From assembly GCF_900167015.1 (NCBI RefSeq), contig NZ_FUXX01000004.1:1-64000 (forward strand): DNA of 64,000 bases, given 5' to 3'. Every line of letters starts with the position of its first letter. Positions within the stretch are counted from its first letter, which is position 1. Positions 27,923 through 37,483 of the stretch are shown piece by piece. This stretch comes from Succinivibrio dextrinosolvens DSM 3072 (GTDB lineage Bacteria > Pseudomonadota > Gammaproteobacteria > Enterobacterales > Succinivibrionaceae). The notes beneath the pieces were generated by a model. The model was given only the letters and a program-made list of their open reading frames with translations, did not search any database and was not told the DNA's origin. The position numbers and the translations under genes were made by a program.

Positions 27923-29986
27923 ATGGTAGATAAATTTGTTCCAAAAGAATTATCCTGGCTCTCCTTTAACGGAAGAGTTTTACAGGAAGCAGCAGATCCA
28001 TCTGTACCTTTAATTGAAAGAGTTAGATTTCTAGGTATTTACTCAAGCAATCTTGATGAATTTTTTAAGGTTCGTGTAGCTGAGCTTAAAAGACAGGTCA
28101 TCATCAATAATGCGCAGGGTGAAAACGAGGCTGCTGTTAACCTGCTGCGTCAGGTTCAGAATGAAGCAAATAAATACCAGAGAACATTAAACAGCATCTA
28201 TTCAGATCTGCTTGAAGAACTGTCAAAGCACAATATTCTGATGAGAGATCAGGATTCCATCACTCAGGAGCAGAAGGACTGGGTTTCAAGCTACTTCAAG
28301 CATCATGTCTTAAAACACATCAATCCTGTAATTATTGATGCTGAGACTGACCTTGTTTCATTTCTTAAGGATGAATTTACCTATCTTCTGGTAAAGCTTT
28401 CAAACAGCAGCAGTGAATACCATGCTCTAATCGAGATTCCTACAGATAAGATCCCTCGTTTTATCCGTATGCCATCTGAAGATAACAGTGTCGTCTTCAT
28501 GTTCCTGGACGACGTAATCAGAGTCGGTATGGAAATGATCTTCCGTGGCCTTTATGAGTACGATAGCATCGAAGCATATTCAATTAAGATGAATAGAGAT
28601 GCTGAATACGACCTTCTTGGAAATATCGACCGTTCTGTGCTGGAGAATATGTCTGAGGCTTTAAAGCAGAGACTTAATGCAATGCCAGTTCGATTCTCTT
28701 ATGATGCAGCAATGCCAGAGGATATGGTCAGATTCATGGCTGGAGAGCTGAAGATGTCAGCAATTGACTCCATGATGCCAGGAAACCGCTACCATAACTT
28801 CAAGGACTTCCTTGCTTTCCCAAGCATCGGCAGTGATGAAATGGAAAACCCAAGTCTGAGTGAAATCAAATCAGTTCAGTTTGAAACTGCTATTACTCCA
28901 TTTGATGCCATTGCCAAAAAGGATGTTCTGCTTTACTACCCATATTATTCATTTGATTATTTTACAGAGTTCCTTCGTTATGCATCCTACGATCCAAAGG
29001 TAAGCTCAATCAAAATCAACATTTATCGTGTGGCAAGCAACAGCCGTGTTATCAATTCTCTAATGCATGCTGCCAACAATGGAAAATCTGTTACAGTGGT
29101 AGTTGAGCTTAAGGCAAGATTTGATGAGGCAAACAACGTTAAGTGGGCTTCCTTCCTGACACAGGCAGGTGTTAAGGTGCTGTTCGGTTTGCCAACACTT
29201 AAGATCCACTCAAAACTATGTCTTGTAACCAGACATGAAGGAGACAAGATCACTCGTTATGCCCATATCGGTACAGGTAACTTCAATGAAAAGACGGCAA
29301 AAATCTATACAGACTTTGCCCTATTCACTGCTAATGAAAAGATAACCAGCGAAGTTAACGATGTATTCAGATTTATTGAATATCCTTATACAAGACCAGT
29401 ATTTAACAACCTCCTGGTTTCACCTTTAAATGCAAGAGAGAAAATCTCCTCAATGATTGATCGTGAAATCGAGTTTGCAAAGCAAGGAAAAGAAGCAGCT
29501 ATTAACTTTAAGGTTAATGCTCTTGTCGATATCGATCTTATTGAAAAGCTGTATGAGGCTAGTCAGGCTGGAGTTAAGATCAGAGGTATCGTAAGAGGAA
29601 TGTGTTCAATCAAGGCTGGTGTGCCAGGACTCTCTGAAAATATCTACATAACATCTATTGTGGACAGATTTTTAGAGCATCCTCGTGTCATGCTGTTTAA
29701 CAACGGAGGACAAGAAGAACTCTATATAAGTTCAGCCGACTGGATGAGACGAAATCTGGATCTGAGAATCGAGGTTGGAACAAAAATTCTTGATCCTGAT
29801 TTAAAGGAGAGAATCAAGGCAATTCTACTGTTACAGCAGAAAGATAACAGAAAAGCACGAATAGTCGATCCAGATCAGGTAAACAATTACGTTCAGGCAG
29901 GGCCAAATGAAAAACAGATTCGCTCGCAGATAGAAATACATGATTATCTAGAGAGAGTGGAAAACGAAATGGCCATTGATGTCTGA
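27923..29986 (+). CDS. ppk: Polyphosphate kinase 1
   Basis: PPK1 polymerises the gamma-phosphate of ATP into inorganic polyphosphate. The 687-residue protein opens with the N domain (PKELSWLSFNGRVLQEAADPSVPLIERVRFLGIYSSNLDEFFKVRVAEL). The phospholipase-D-like catalytic half contains the autophosphorylated His in LKIHSKLCLVTR and the block YAHIGTGNFNEKTAKIYTDF, then SSADWMRRNLDLRIEV. I start at the ATG at 27923, with GAGG 5 bases upstream, rather than at a GTG 6 bases earlier. In many proteobacteria ppx follows; here a terminator and rmuC follow. Confidence 0.97.
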   Translation: MVDKFVPKELSWLSFNGRVLQEAADPSVPLIERVRFLGIYSSNLDEFFKVRVAELKRQVIINNAQGENEAAVNLLRQVQNEANKYQRTLNSIYSDLLEELSKHNILMRDQDSITQEQKDWVSSYFKHHVLKHINPVIIDAETDLVSFLKDEFTYLLVKLSNSSSEYHALIEIPTDKIPRFIRMPSEDNSVVFMFLDDVIRVGMEMIFRGLYEYDSIEAYSIKMNRDAEYDLLGNIDRSVLENMSEALKQRLNAMPVRFSYDAAMPEDMVRFMAGELKMSAIDSMMPGNRYHNFKDFLAFPSIGSDEMENPSLSEIKSVQFETAITPFDAIAKKDVLLYYPYYSFDYFTEFLRYASYDPKVSSIKINIYRVASNSRVINSLMHAANNGKSVTVVVELKARFDEANNVKWASFLTQAGVKVLFGLPTLKIHSKLCLVTRHEGDKITRYAHIGTGNFNEKTAKIYTDFALFTANEKITSEVNDVFRFIEYPYTRPVFNNLLVSPLNAREKISSMIDREIEFAKQGKEAAINFKVNALVDIDLIEKLYEASQAGVKIRGIVRGMCSIKAGVPGLSENIYITSIVDRFLEHPRVMLFNNGGQEELYISSADWMRRNLDLRIEVGTKILDPDLKERIKAILLLQQKDNRKARIVDPDQVNNYVQAGPNEKQIRSQIEIHDYLERVENEMAIDV

Positions 29987-29989
29987 TTT

Positions 29990-30016
29990 AAATGCGCGTT
30001 ATAGACGCGCATTTTT
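29990..30016 (+). terminator. Terminator after ppk1
   Basis: AAATGCGCGT (29990-29999) and ACGCGCATTT (30005-30014) form a 10-bp stem with a 5-base loop, followed by T residues. Confidence 0.8.
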
Positions 30017-30109
30017 GTGTTCGTGGTATCATGTGTCAGAACACACATATACTTGTAAAAAACGTCTTAAAGGCGGTTAGAAACAAGCTGAATATCTTTG
30101 TATGACAAT

Positions 30110-31795
30110 ATGACAAAAACTTTTGAGTTAATAATGGATTACATAATCAATAACCCACTAATCTTCGTAATTATTTTCGGACTGGTTTTAATTACTGCCA
30201 TCTATTTCTATCTAAAAAATTCAGATCTAAATAAGAAAGCATTCGAACTAGATAAAGCCAATCAGGAACTGAATAAATCAAACATGGACCTGAACACAGC
30301 TTTGAATCAAAGAAATTCAGAACTTGAAACACTAAAACAAAGATTTGAAGAAAATGACAGAAGCTTTGTTAACCTGAATCTGCAGTATCAGAAATGTCTG
30401 TCAGACAACAACGCGCTCAGTTCACAGATGTCTTTGAGCTCAGAAAAAATAAGACTATTAGAAAAGAATGTTGCAGATCTTCAGAACAATGTCAGAACTC
30501 TTGAAGTTCAGAACAAAGACCTTTCAAATCAGAATGAAATCCTAATTAAAAACAATCAGGAAGTATCAGAAAAATTATCCTGTACTTTAGAAGAAAAGAT
30601 TGCAGTCAATGCTGAGAAGGAAGGACTTTTAACCCAGAACAAGGTCCTAGAATCCAAAATTGAATCAGATAAACTGCTATATCAGAAGATTGAAGAGTCA
30701 TACAATCTGTCAAAGCAGCAGCTTGAAGAACAATTAACCAACCTTTCAGAGAAATTCGTAAAGCTTGGTACAGAGGATTTGAGTAAGCATTCTCAATCTA
30801 ACCTTGAGAACATTGTAAAACCTCTCAAGGAAGAACTAGATAAATTCAAACAGATGGTAAACGAGAATCATGCAAAGCAGGAAAAGAGAGTCGGAGCCTT
30901 TGAGACTGAACTTAAGAACCTGCATGAATCATCGCTGAATCTTTCAAATCAGGCACAGGAACTTACAAACGCCCTTCGCTCCGGAGTAAAAACTCAAGGT
31001 ATCTGGGGAGAGCTCCAGCTTGAGAGAGTACTTGAAAGCTCAGGCCTTGAAAAAGGAAGAGATTATGAACGTGAAGTTGCAGTAAAACCTGACAGCAATG
31101 ATATAAATCATACAGGTCGTCCTGATGCAGTAGTATATCTTCCTGACAACCACTGTATTGTAATCGATGCAAAATGCTCTCTTACAGCATATACAAACTT
31201 CATCAACTCACAGGATAAGTTGGAAAAGGAAAGCTTTCTTAAGGCTCATATTGCTTCAGTTAAGAAACATATCTCCGAGCTTAAGGATAAGAGATACTGT
31301 GATGATTACAGAAAGACTTTAAACTGTCCTTCCTTCGTATTCATGTTCGTACCTCTGGATGGCGCACTGTACGATGCACTAAAGACTGATTCATCCCTAT
31401 ACAATGAGGCTGCCAGAAATAAAATCTATCTGGTTTCTCCTTCTTCATTACTGCCAGCCCTTCGTGTTGTTTCAAATCTGTGGATGCTGTCTGAACAGAC
31501 AGAGAATATTGGGGAGTTAATCAGAATAGCACAGGATATCTGGAAGAAGTTCTCAACAATTGAGGATAAAATGGCTTCAGTTCTGAGCAATACTGATAAG
31601 CAGCAGAAGAGTCTTTTAGAGCTGCAGAATCTGCTTTATACAGGAAGAGGAAATCTCAAGAACAAGCTGGCAAACTTCAATACAGCAGGAACACACTATA
31701 TCAAGCAGGATAATGTTCTTACCATTGATGGAAATTCAGTAGAGATGATTCCAAATGAACAGTCGGAGAATCTGGCTGTAAACGACAAGAGTTAG
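30110..31795 (+). CDS. rmuC: DNA recombination protein RmuC
   Basis: RmuC limits inversions at short inverted repeats and carries a restriction-endonuclease-like core. One N-terminal membrane segment (about 15-32) is followed by a long coiled coil (about 35-240, rich in Asn, Gln, Leu and Glu). The RmuC core is GVKTQGIWGELQLERVLESSGLEKGRDYERE, then RPDAVVYLPDNHCIVIDAKCSLTAY with the catalytic-type D...D-x-K pattern, and a C-terminal helical part. The start is uncertain: TTG 30098, ATG 30110 and ATG 30134 are all in frame, and none has a strong Shine-Dalgarno. I use 30110. Confidence 0.93.
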   Translation: MTKTFELIMDYIINNPLIFVIIFGLVLITAIYFYLKNSDLNKKAFELDKANQELNKSNMDLNTALNQRNSELETLKQRFEENDRSFVNLNLQYQKCLSDNNALSSQMSLSSEKIRLLEKNVADLQNNVRTLEVQNKDLSNQNEILIKNNQEVSEKLSCTLEEKIAVNAEKEGLLTQNKVLESKIESDKLLYQKIEESYNLSKQQLEEQLTNLSEKFVKLGTEDLSKHSQSNLENIVKPLKEELDKFKQMVNENHAKQEKRVGAFETELKNLHESSLNLSNQAQELTNALRSGVKTQGIWGELQLERVLESSGLEKGRDYEREVAVKPDSNDINHTGRPDAVVYLPDNHCIVIDAKCSLTAYTNFINSQDKLEKESFLKAHIASVKKHISELKDKRYCDDYRKTLNCPSFVFMFVPLDGALYDALKTDSSLYNEAARNKIYLVSPSSLLPALRVVSNLWMLSEQTENIGELIRIAQDIWKKFSTIEDKMASVLSNTDKQQKSLLELQNLLYTGRGNLKNKLANFNTAGTHYIKQDNVLTIDGNSVEMIPNEQSENLAVNDKS

Positions 31796-31822
31796 AAAAA
31801 AAAGAGAGGCAACCGCCTCTCT
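31796..31822. terminator. Terminator between rmuC and ilvH
   Basis: GAGAGGC (31804-31810) and GCCTCTC (31815-31821) with a 4-base loop. On the minus strand (ilvH side) eight T follow directly, so it is strong in that direction. On the plus strand the tail is TTCTTCT. Confidence 0.85.
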
Positions 31823-31840
31823 TCTTCTATACGGTTACTG

Positions 31841-32344
31841 TTATGGCTTCATGAAATGATTGCCCTTTGCAATACCAACAACACCAGATCTAACTACTTC
31901 AAGAACCTCAGCAAGCTTGCCTATAGTTGTAATAAAGTTATCAATCTCAGATGAATTGCCAACGAATTCTAAGGTAAAGATTTCAGCGTTAACATCAATA
32001 ATCTTTGAATTAAAGATATCAGCCAGACCTTTAACCTCATCACGGGCATTCTTGTTAGGAGTATTTACCTTAACTAAAACCATTTCGCGCTCAATACCGC
32101 CTTCAGCCTCTTCAAGAAGAGCTGAAACACGGAAAACGCAGACCAGCTTATGCAGCTGCTTGGTAATCTGTTCAGCCTCCCACTTTTCTCCTGTGGTCAG
32201 GATAGAACATCTTGATAAGGTTGGATCATCTGTAGGCGCAACTGTCAGACTGTCGATGTTGTATCCACGCTGAGAGAATAAACCTACAACACGAGATAAG
32301 GAACCGGCTTCATTTTCCAGCAAGATTGATATAACGTGTCTCAT
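31841..32344 (-). CDS. ilvH: Acetolactate synthase small subunit, copy 1
   Basis: This is the regulatory subunit of acetohydroxyacid synthase, which mediates branched-chain amino acid feedback. The 167-residue protein begins with an ACT domain, MRHVISILLENEAGSLSRVVGLFSQRGYNIDSLTVAPT, and has the IlvH C-terminal domain. It lies 3 bases after its large subunit. A closely similar second copy of the same length lies at 35245. IlvH is preferred over IlvN by length. Confidence 0.93.
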   Translation of the reverse strand: MRHVISILLENEAGSLSRVVGLFSQRGYNIDSLTVAPTDDPTLSRCSILTTGEKWEAEQITKQLHKLVCVFRVSALLEEAEGGIEREMVLVKVNTPNKNARDEVKGLADIFNSKIIDVNAEIFTLEFVGNSSEIDNFITTIGKLAEVLEVVRSGVVGIAKGNHFMKP

Positions 32345-32347
32345 TTA

Positions 32348-34060
32348 TTACTCCTCATTTAACATCATGTCTATCATTGAACCATTAGCTCTTAGCCATG
32401 GCATTACCTTGGTATTGGTATCTGTAATAATATCAACCAAAGTAAACTCATCCTTTGCCATGAGAACTTCTCTAATAGTTGATTCAAGCTTATCGTTATC
32501 AGTAATTCTGATTCCCTTAAAGCCGTATGCTTCAACCAGTTTTATAAAATCAGGGTTACCATCAAGATTTGTAGCACTGTAACGCTCTTTGTAGAACACA
32601 GTCTGGAACTGTCGAACCATTCCAAGAACAGAGTTATCAAGAATAAAGATCTTAATTGGAAGCTTATATTTTCTGCAGACTGCAAGCTCCTGCATATTCA
32701 TCTGGAATGAACCATCACCGGTTATACAGAAAACATTGGCCTCAGGAATAGCAAACTTGGCACCAATTGCTGCAGGAAGACCTACACCCATGGTTCCTAG
32801 ACCGCCAGAGGTAATGAAATGACGAGGAGTCTCAAAATCAAAGTACTGAGCAGAAAACATCTGATGCTGACCAACATCTGTTGTAATGATTGGGTTCAAC
32901 TTAAGCTCATTTGAAATTCTGTTGATAGTTTCTATAACTTCCTGAGGACGGATCATTCCCTCCTTTTTGGAATACTTCAGACAGTTCTTCTTTTTGAATT
33001 CCTCAATCTGATTCCACCATAGAGATAAGTCTGCAGGCTCTTTCTGCCCCTGCTCATCTAGTTCCTTATCAATCTGAGTAAGAACAGTTCTGGCATCACC
33101 CACAATAGGAATATTGGCACTAACTGTCTTTGAGATTGAAGCTGGATCAACATCGATATGAATAACAGTTGCATTAGGACAGTATTTAGAAACCATATTG
33201 GTTGCTCTGTCTGCAAATCTGGTTCCGACAGCAAATATCAGATCGGAATTATGCATGGTCTCATTGGCTTCATACAGACCATGCATACCAATCATACCTA
33301 GATATTGGCGATCAGTTGTTGGATATGCAGAAATTCCCATTAGAGTTGTCACTACAGGGAAATTAAGTCTTCTGGCAATCTTGTACGCAATCTCTGAAGC
33401 GTCTCCCTGAACAACACCGCCACCTAAAAGCATTACAGGCTGTTTAGCTTTGATAAGCTGCGCAGCTGCTCTTTTAACCTGTCCTTTATGACCAAATACT
33501 GTAGGATTATAAGAACGAATTGAAATATCAGATTTCTTTTCATAATCAAAAAGATATCCACGATTCTGACAGTTTTTAGGAATATCTACAACAACAGGTC
33601 CTTTTCTTCCCGTTGAGGCGATGTAGAAGGCCTTACGAATGTTTTTTGCAATATCCTCGGGCTTCTTACACAAAAAGCTATATTTAACCACAGGACGGGT
33701 CACACCCATGGTATCTACTTCCTGGAATGCATCTGTACCAATCAGATCAGTACTAACCTGTCCTGTTATAAGAACCAGCGGAATAGAATCACCATAAGCT
33801 GTTGCCAGAGCGGTAACAGTGTTTGTTGCGCCAGGACCTGATGTCACAAGAGCAACACCGACCTTACCAGTACAACGGGCAAAACCATCAGCCATATGAA
33901 CAGCTCCCTGTTCATGGCGAGCTAAAACATGAGTTATCTTTGAATCAAACAACTCATCATAAATATCAGTAACAGCTGCACCAGGGTATCCGAAAATACG
34001 GTCAACACCGAGATCTTCCAGAACTCTGACAACCTGCTTTGCACCATTTAATTTTTCCAT
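32348..34060 (-). CDS. ilvI: Acetolactate synthase large subunit, copy 1
   Basis: This ThDP enzyme forms acetolactate or acetohydroxybutyrate at the start of valine, leucine and isoleucine synthesis. The 570-residue protein has FGYPGAAVTDIYDEL, the catalytic Glu in ARHEQGAVHMADGFAR, TSGPGATNTVTALATAY, the central FAD-binding domain, and the ThDP/Mg motif ITGDGSFQMNMQELAVCRKY. It has the same length as the second copy at 35751 and is alignable throughout, but diverged (for example GYPGAAV against GYPGGAV). It is downstream of a SUFU-like gene in the same direction. Confidence 0.95.
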   Translation of the reverse strand: MEKLNGAKQVVRVLEDLGVDRIFGYPGAAVTDIYDELFDSKITHVLARHEQGAVHMADGFARCTGKVGVALVTSGPGATNTVTALATAYGDSIPLVLITGQVSTDLIGTDAFQEVDTMGVTRPVVKYSFLCKKPEDIAKNIRKAFYIASTGRKGPVVVDIPKNCQNRGYLFDYEKKSDISIRSYNPTVFGHKGQVKRAAAQLIKAKQPVMLLGGGVVQGDASEIAYKIARRLNFPVVTTLMGISAYPTTDRQYLGMIGMHGLYEANETMHNSDLIFAVGTRFADRATNMVSKYCPNATVIHIDVDPASISKTVSANIPIVGDARTVLTQIDKELDEQGQKEPADLSLWWNQIEEFKKKNCLKYSKKEGMIRPQEVIETINRISNELKLNPIITTDVGQHQMFSAQYFDFETPRHFITSGGLGTMGVGLPAAIGAKFAIPEANVFCITGDGSFQMNMQELAVCRKYKLPIKIFILDNSVLGMVRQFQTVFYKERYSATNLDGNPDFIKLVEAYGFKGIRITDNDKLESTIREVLMAKDEFTLVDIITDTNTKVMPWLRANGSMIDMMLNEE

Positions 34061-34111
34061 AGCTTGTTTTCTAAATCATAAAAAATAATAAATCTATCTT
34101 GCGGTTATCTC

Positions 34112-35143
34112 TTACATCTTAGCTACCACATTGCAGACGTCATCTCTGGTGGATATAAAAGGAGTAATCATAACCAGCTTCTCTTTAAATAAATTCAGTA
34201 ACTCAACAGCTGAATGAGCTTTTCTGAAATTAAGTTCCATTGGTCTTAAAGGCAGAAGTTCAAGGAAAGACAGTTCAGCTCCATCAAGAATCATGGTCTG
34301 CTGTTCCTTCTCATAATCGCCCATTCCAACCAGCATAGCACCGTTAAAAGCAGTTCTTGAACTAAAGCCAGACTCTTTTTCAAGGTAATAGCCAAAGCCA
34401 ATATTGTCGCGGGTTGCAATCAGATGCTTGATTACTTCAATCATCAGAAAGACTTCAAAGTTACTCTTTGAGTCTGGATTGAATTTATAATCAGAAGGCA
34501 GTGCAAAACACAGTTCGACACATTCATCAGCCGAACCGCTCTTACCTTTCATAACTTTTGCTGAAAGGCCTACACTTACCAGCAGATTATAGTCATGTTC
34601 CTTTGTTGGAGGAATTCTGAAAATATCAACATTGTCAAAAGAACATAAATGCTGATATTCACCAAAATTCTTCTTCACATGCTCAAGAATAAGTTTCCTG
34701 TGTTCTTCACTCTGACCTTTGAAAGCAGCACGCTCAATCATAGCATTTACATTTGAGAGCATGGTTGTAATCTGCTCAAAAAGTTTGCTGTCACTTACAC
34801 TGGCAAATTTTAATGCTCTTTCAAATCTGATCTTGCTGTCCTCAATTAGCCCCTGTTTAAACAGAATATATCCTCTGTAGAACTGATGCTTTGGATTATC
34901 CTTTCCTTCCAGAGAGAATCTGTCCAAAAGCAGATTTGCCTTTTCAAACAGTGAATAAGGATCAGATGTTTTGTTCGCTGCATTGATATAAGCTCTTACA
35001 AGCTCATTACACAAATCAAAATCAAGTTCAGAATTTTCAAGTAAATTTATAACTTTAAAAAGCTCCTGACTCTGATAAAGAGCATCTATTTTTTCCAACA
35101 GGTCTTTCTTGTATTCAATAAAATCTTTACTATCCATAACCAT
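34112..35143 (-). CDS. TPR-like N terminus with SUFU (suppressor-of-fused) C-terminal domain
   Basis: The first about 150 residues of this 343-residue protein are paired helices with TPR spacing (NPKHQFYRGYILFKQGLIEDSKIRFERALKFA). From about 165 the sequence VDIFRIPPTKEHDYNLLVSVGLSAKVMKG and later ELCFALPSDYKF matches the bacterial SUFU-domain pattern (D.y.i.Pt....LlT.Gms ... ElcicLP..w). SUFU-type proteins occur as immunity proteins in polymorphic toxin systems and also as orphans. No toxin is recognisable beside it; its neighbours are acetolactate synthase genes. The start may be ATG 35143 or 35137, as the Shine-Dalgarno is weak. The domain call is from memory of the family pattern. Confidence 0.65.
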   Translation of the reverse strand: MVMDSKDFIEYKKDLLEKIDALYQSQELFKVINLLENSELDFDLCNELVRAYINAANKTSDPYSLFEKANLLLDRFSLEGKDNPKHQFYRGYILFKQGLIEDSKIRFERALKFASVSDSKLFEQITTMLSNVNAMIERAAFKGQSEEHRKLILEHVKKNFGEYQHLCSFDNVDIFRIPPTKEHDYNLLVSVGLSAKVMKGKSGSADECVELCFALPSDYKFNPDSKSNFEVFLMIEVIKHLIATRDNIGFGYYLEKESGFSSRTAFNGAMLVGMGDYEKEQQTMILDGAELSFLELLPLRPMELNFRKAHSAVELLNLFKEKLVMITPFISTRDDVCNVVAKM

Positions 35144-35199
35144 TCTTTATCTTATCTTTGAGTACAAACTACCTGATTAATACGTCGGAGCCTAAAATT

Positions 35200-35223
35200 A
35201 AGCCCCGATGATTATCGAGGCTT
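35200..35223 (-). terminator. Terminator after acetolactate synthase copy 2
   Basis: On the minus strand AAGCCTCGAT / ATCGGGGCTT (one wobble) with a 4-base loop is followed by AATTTT. It lies just after the ilvH copy at 35245 and before the SUFU-like gene. Confidence 0.7.
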
Positions 35224-35244
35224 TCTGTTTAATTCAGCTGTATC

Positions 35245-35748
35245 CTATGAATGCAGTGAATGTTCGCCTCTAAAAATTCCACACACTCCAGAACGCACGG
35301 TTTCGACGACTTCAGCCTGTTCTGACACGGCTTTTAGGAATCTGTCGACCTCGAATGAGGTATCAACATACTGGAGGATATAGAGCTCAGGTGTAATATC
35401 AACTATCTGTGCTTTAAAAATATCACAGAGTGTCTTGATTTCTTCTCTTAAAGTGTGACCCACTGCCTGCACTTTGACAAAAAGAATTTCTCTTTCAACA
35501 ATATCTATAGAGTTGTCCTGCTGGCTTGATACCTTAATTACATTAACCAGCTTATGCAACTGTTTAGTTATGCGTTCAACGATAGCACCATCACCTTCTG
35601 TAAGAATTGTGATTCTTGATAAAGTTTTATCTTCAGTTGGAGCAGCTGTAATGTTCTCAATGTTGTAACCTCTCTGAGAAAAAAGGCCAACTACTCGTGA
35701 AAGAGCGCCAACTTCGTTTTCAAGTAAAATAGAAATGATCTGACGCAT
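35245..35748 (-). CDS. ilvH: Acetolactate synthase small subunit, copy 2
   Basis: The 167-residue regulatory subunit has an N-terminal ACT domain, MRQIISILLENEVGALSRVVGLFSQRGYNIENITAAPTED, and an IlvH C-terminal domain (VRSGVCGIFRGEHSLHS at the end). It is nearly colinear with the copy at 31841 but clearly diverged. It is two bases after its large subunit, so the pair is translationally coupled. Confidence 0.94.
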   Translation of the reverse strand: MRQIISILLENEVGALSRVVGLFSQRGYNIENITAAPTEDKTLSRITILTEGDGAIVERITKQLHKLVNVIKVSSQQDNSIDIVEREILFVKVQAVGHTLREEIKTLCDIFKAQIVDITPELYILQYVDTSFEVDRFLKAVSEQAEVVETVRSGVCGIFRGEHSLHS

Positions 35749-35750
35749 AA

Positions 35751-37463
35751 CTATTCCTCACCTAAGAACATATCTGACATACTTCCGCCCATCTGCTGCA
35801 TTGGAAGTACCTTGGCATCGGTATTACATACGATATCAACAATAACAAGCTTATCTTTCATCGATAGAGCTTTCTTTACAGCAGAATCCAGATCCTTAGG
35901 ATCGGTAACTCTGAAGCCTTCATGACCATATGCCTTGGCAAGAGCAACAAAGTCAGGATTTGAGTTCAGATTTGTTGAGCTGATATGACCTCTGTAGAAC
36001 ATCTTCTGCCACTGACGAACCATACCTAATGTAGAGTTGTCAAAGATAAAGATCTTCAGAGGAATATTAAATTCAAGACAGGTTGACAGCTCCTGAATAT
36101 TCATCTGGAATGAACCGTCACCGGTGAATAGACAGACTTCCTTGTCAGGACAGCCGATCTTTGCTCCAACAGCGGCAGGGAAGCCATATCCCATGGTACC
36201 CAGACCACCTGAAGTCAGCAGATGACGAGGCTCGTTAAACTTATAGTACAGAGCGGTAAACATCTGGTGCTGACCAACGTCAGTTGCAATAATAGCCTCA
36301 CCGTTGGTTGCCTTATAAACAGCTTCAACGATCTCCTGAGGCTGAATCAGCTTACTGTCCTTTTCATAATCAAGACAGTTGTCCTCACGCCACTTGTTAA
36401 TCTGATCCCACCAGTGTTTCATGGCAGCAGCATTCTCCTGAAGCTTGAATTCGTCAAAAGCATCAATGAACTGCCCTAAAACAGTCTTTGCATCGCCTAC
36501 AATTGGAATATCAGCAACAACTGTCTTTGAAATAGAAGCAGGATCTATATCAATATGAACAATCTTGGCGGCAGGACAGAACTTGGATAGATTGTTGGTT
36601 ACACGGTCATCAAAACGGCAGCCGACAGCAAATACGAGATCAGCCTTGTCCATTGCCTGGTTAGCCTCGAAGGTACCGTGCATACCAAGCATTCCCAAGA
36701 ACTGTTTGTCAGTGCTTGGATAAACACCTAAACCCATCAGGGTTGAGGTTACAGGCAGATTAAATCTGTGAGCTATGGTACGAACCTCATCCATTGCGCC
36801 AGATAACTGGGCACCGCCACCGATAAGCATTACAGGATGAGATGCATCAGCAATAAGTTTTGCAGCTCTCTTTACCTGGCCCTTATGGCCCTGCTTGGTT
36901 GGATTATATGAACGCATCTTTACAGGAGATTTCATCTCTGGGTATTCAAACTTCAAAGAAGGACGAACACAATCCTTAGGCACATCAACAACTACAGGAC
37001 CAGGACGGCCTGATGATGCAAGGAAGAATGCCTGTCTGATGAACTTAGGAATATCAAGAGCGCTCTGACACAGGTACGAGTGTTTTACGATAGGTCTTGT
37101 GATACCTACAGTATCAACTTCCTGGAATGCGTCTGAACCGATTAGAGGAGTACCAACCTGACCTGTGATAACAACAAGAGGAATTGAATCCATATATGCA
37201 GTAGCAATTGAGGTAACAGTGTTGGTTGCGCCTGGACCTGAGGTCACAAGACAAACACCGACCTTGCCTGTTGCTCTGGCATAACCATCAGCAGCATGGG
37301 CGACTCCCTGCTCATGTCTTCCAAGGATATGCTTAATCTTCTTTGACTCTAAGAGAGCATCGTAAATATCAAGAACAGCACCACCTGGATAACCGAAAAG
37401 ATTATCTACCCCTAAATCCTCAAGAGTGCGCACCAACATCTGTGCACCTGACATCATGGTCAT
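35751..37463 (-). CDS. ilvI: Acetolactate synthase large subunit, copy 2
   Basis: This is a second ThDP-dependent catalytic subunit of 570 residues: FGYPGGAVLDIYDALLES, Glu in GRHEQGVAHAADGYAR, TSGPGATNTVTSIATAYMDS, and the ThDP motif FTGDGSFQMNIQELSTCLEF. This copy is closer to the common IlvI consensus than the one at 32348. The ATG at 37463 has AAGGAG 8 bases upstream. Only 20 bases separate it from the methyltransferase gene, so it may be read from the transcript that begins at the flavoprotein gene. Confidence 0.95.
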   Translation of the reverse strand: MTMMSGAQMLVRTLEDLGVDNLFGYPGGAVLDIYDALLESKKIKHILGRHEQGVAHAADGYARATGKVGVCLVTSGPGATNTVTSIATAYMDSIPLVVITGQVGTPLIGSDAFQEVDTVGITRPIVKHSYLCQSALDIPKFIRQAFFLASSGRPGPVVVDVPKDCVRPSLKFEYPEMKSPVKMRSYNPTKQGHKGQVKRAAKLIADASHPVMLIGGGAQLSGAMDEVRTIAHRFNLPVTSTLMGLGVYPSTDKQFLGMLGMHGTFEANQAMDKADLVFAVGCRFDDRVTNNLSKFCPAAKIVHIDIDPASISKTVVADIPIVGDAKTVLGQFIDAFDEFKLQENAAAMKHWWDQINKWREDNCLDYEKDSKLIQPQEIVEAVYKATNGEAIIATDVGQHQMFTALYYKFNEPRHLLTSGGLGTMGYGFPAAVGAKIGCPDKEVCLFTGDGSFQMNIQELSTCLEFNIPLKIFIFDNSTLGMVRQWQKMFYRGHISSTNLNSNPDFVALAKAYGHEGFRVTDPKDLDSAVKKALSMKDKLVIVDIVCNTDAKVLPMQQMGGSMSDMFLGEE

Positions 37464-37483
37464 TACATTCTCCTTTTTATTTA

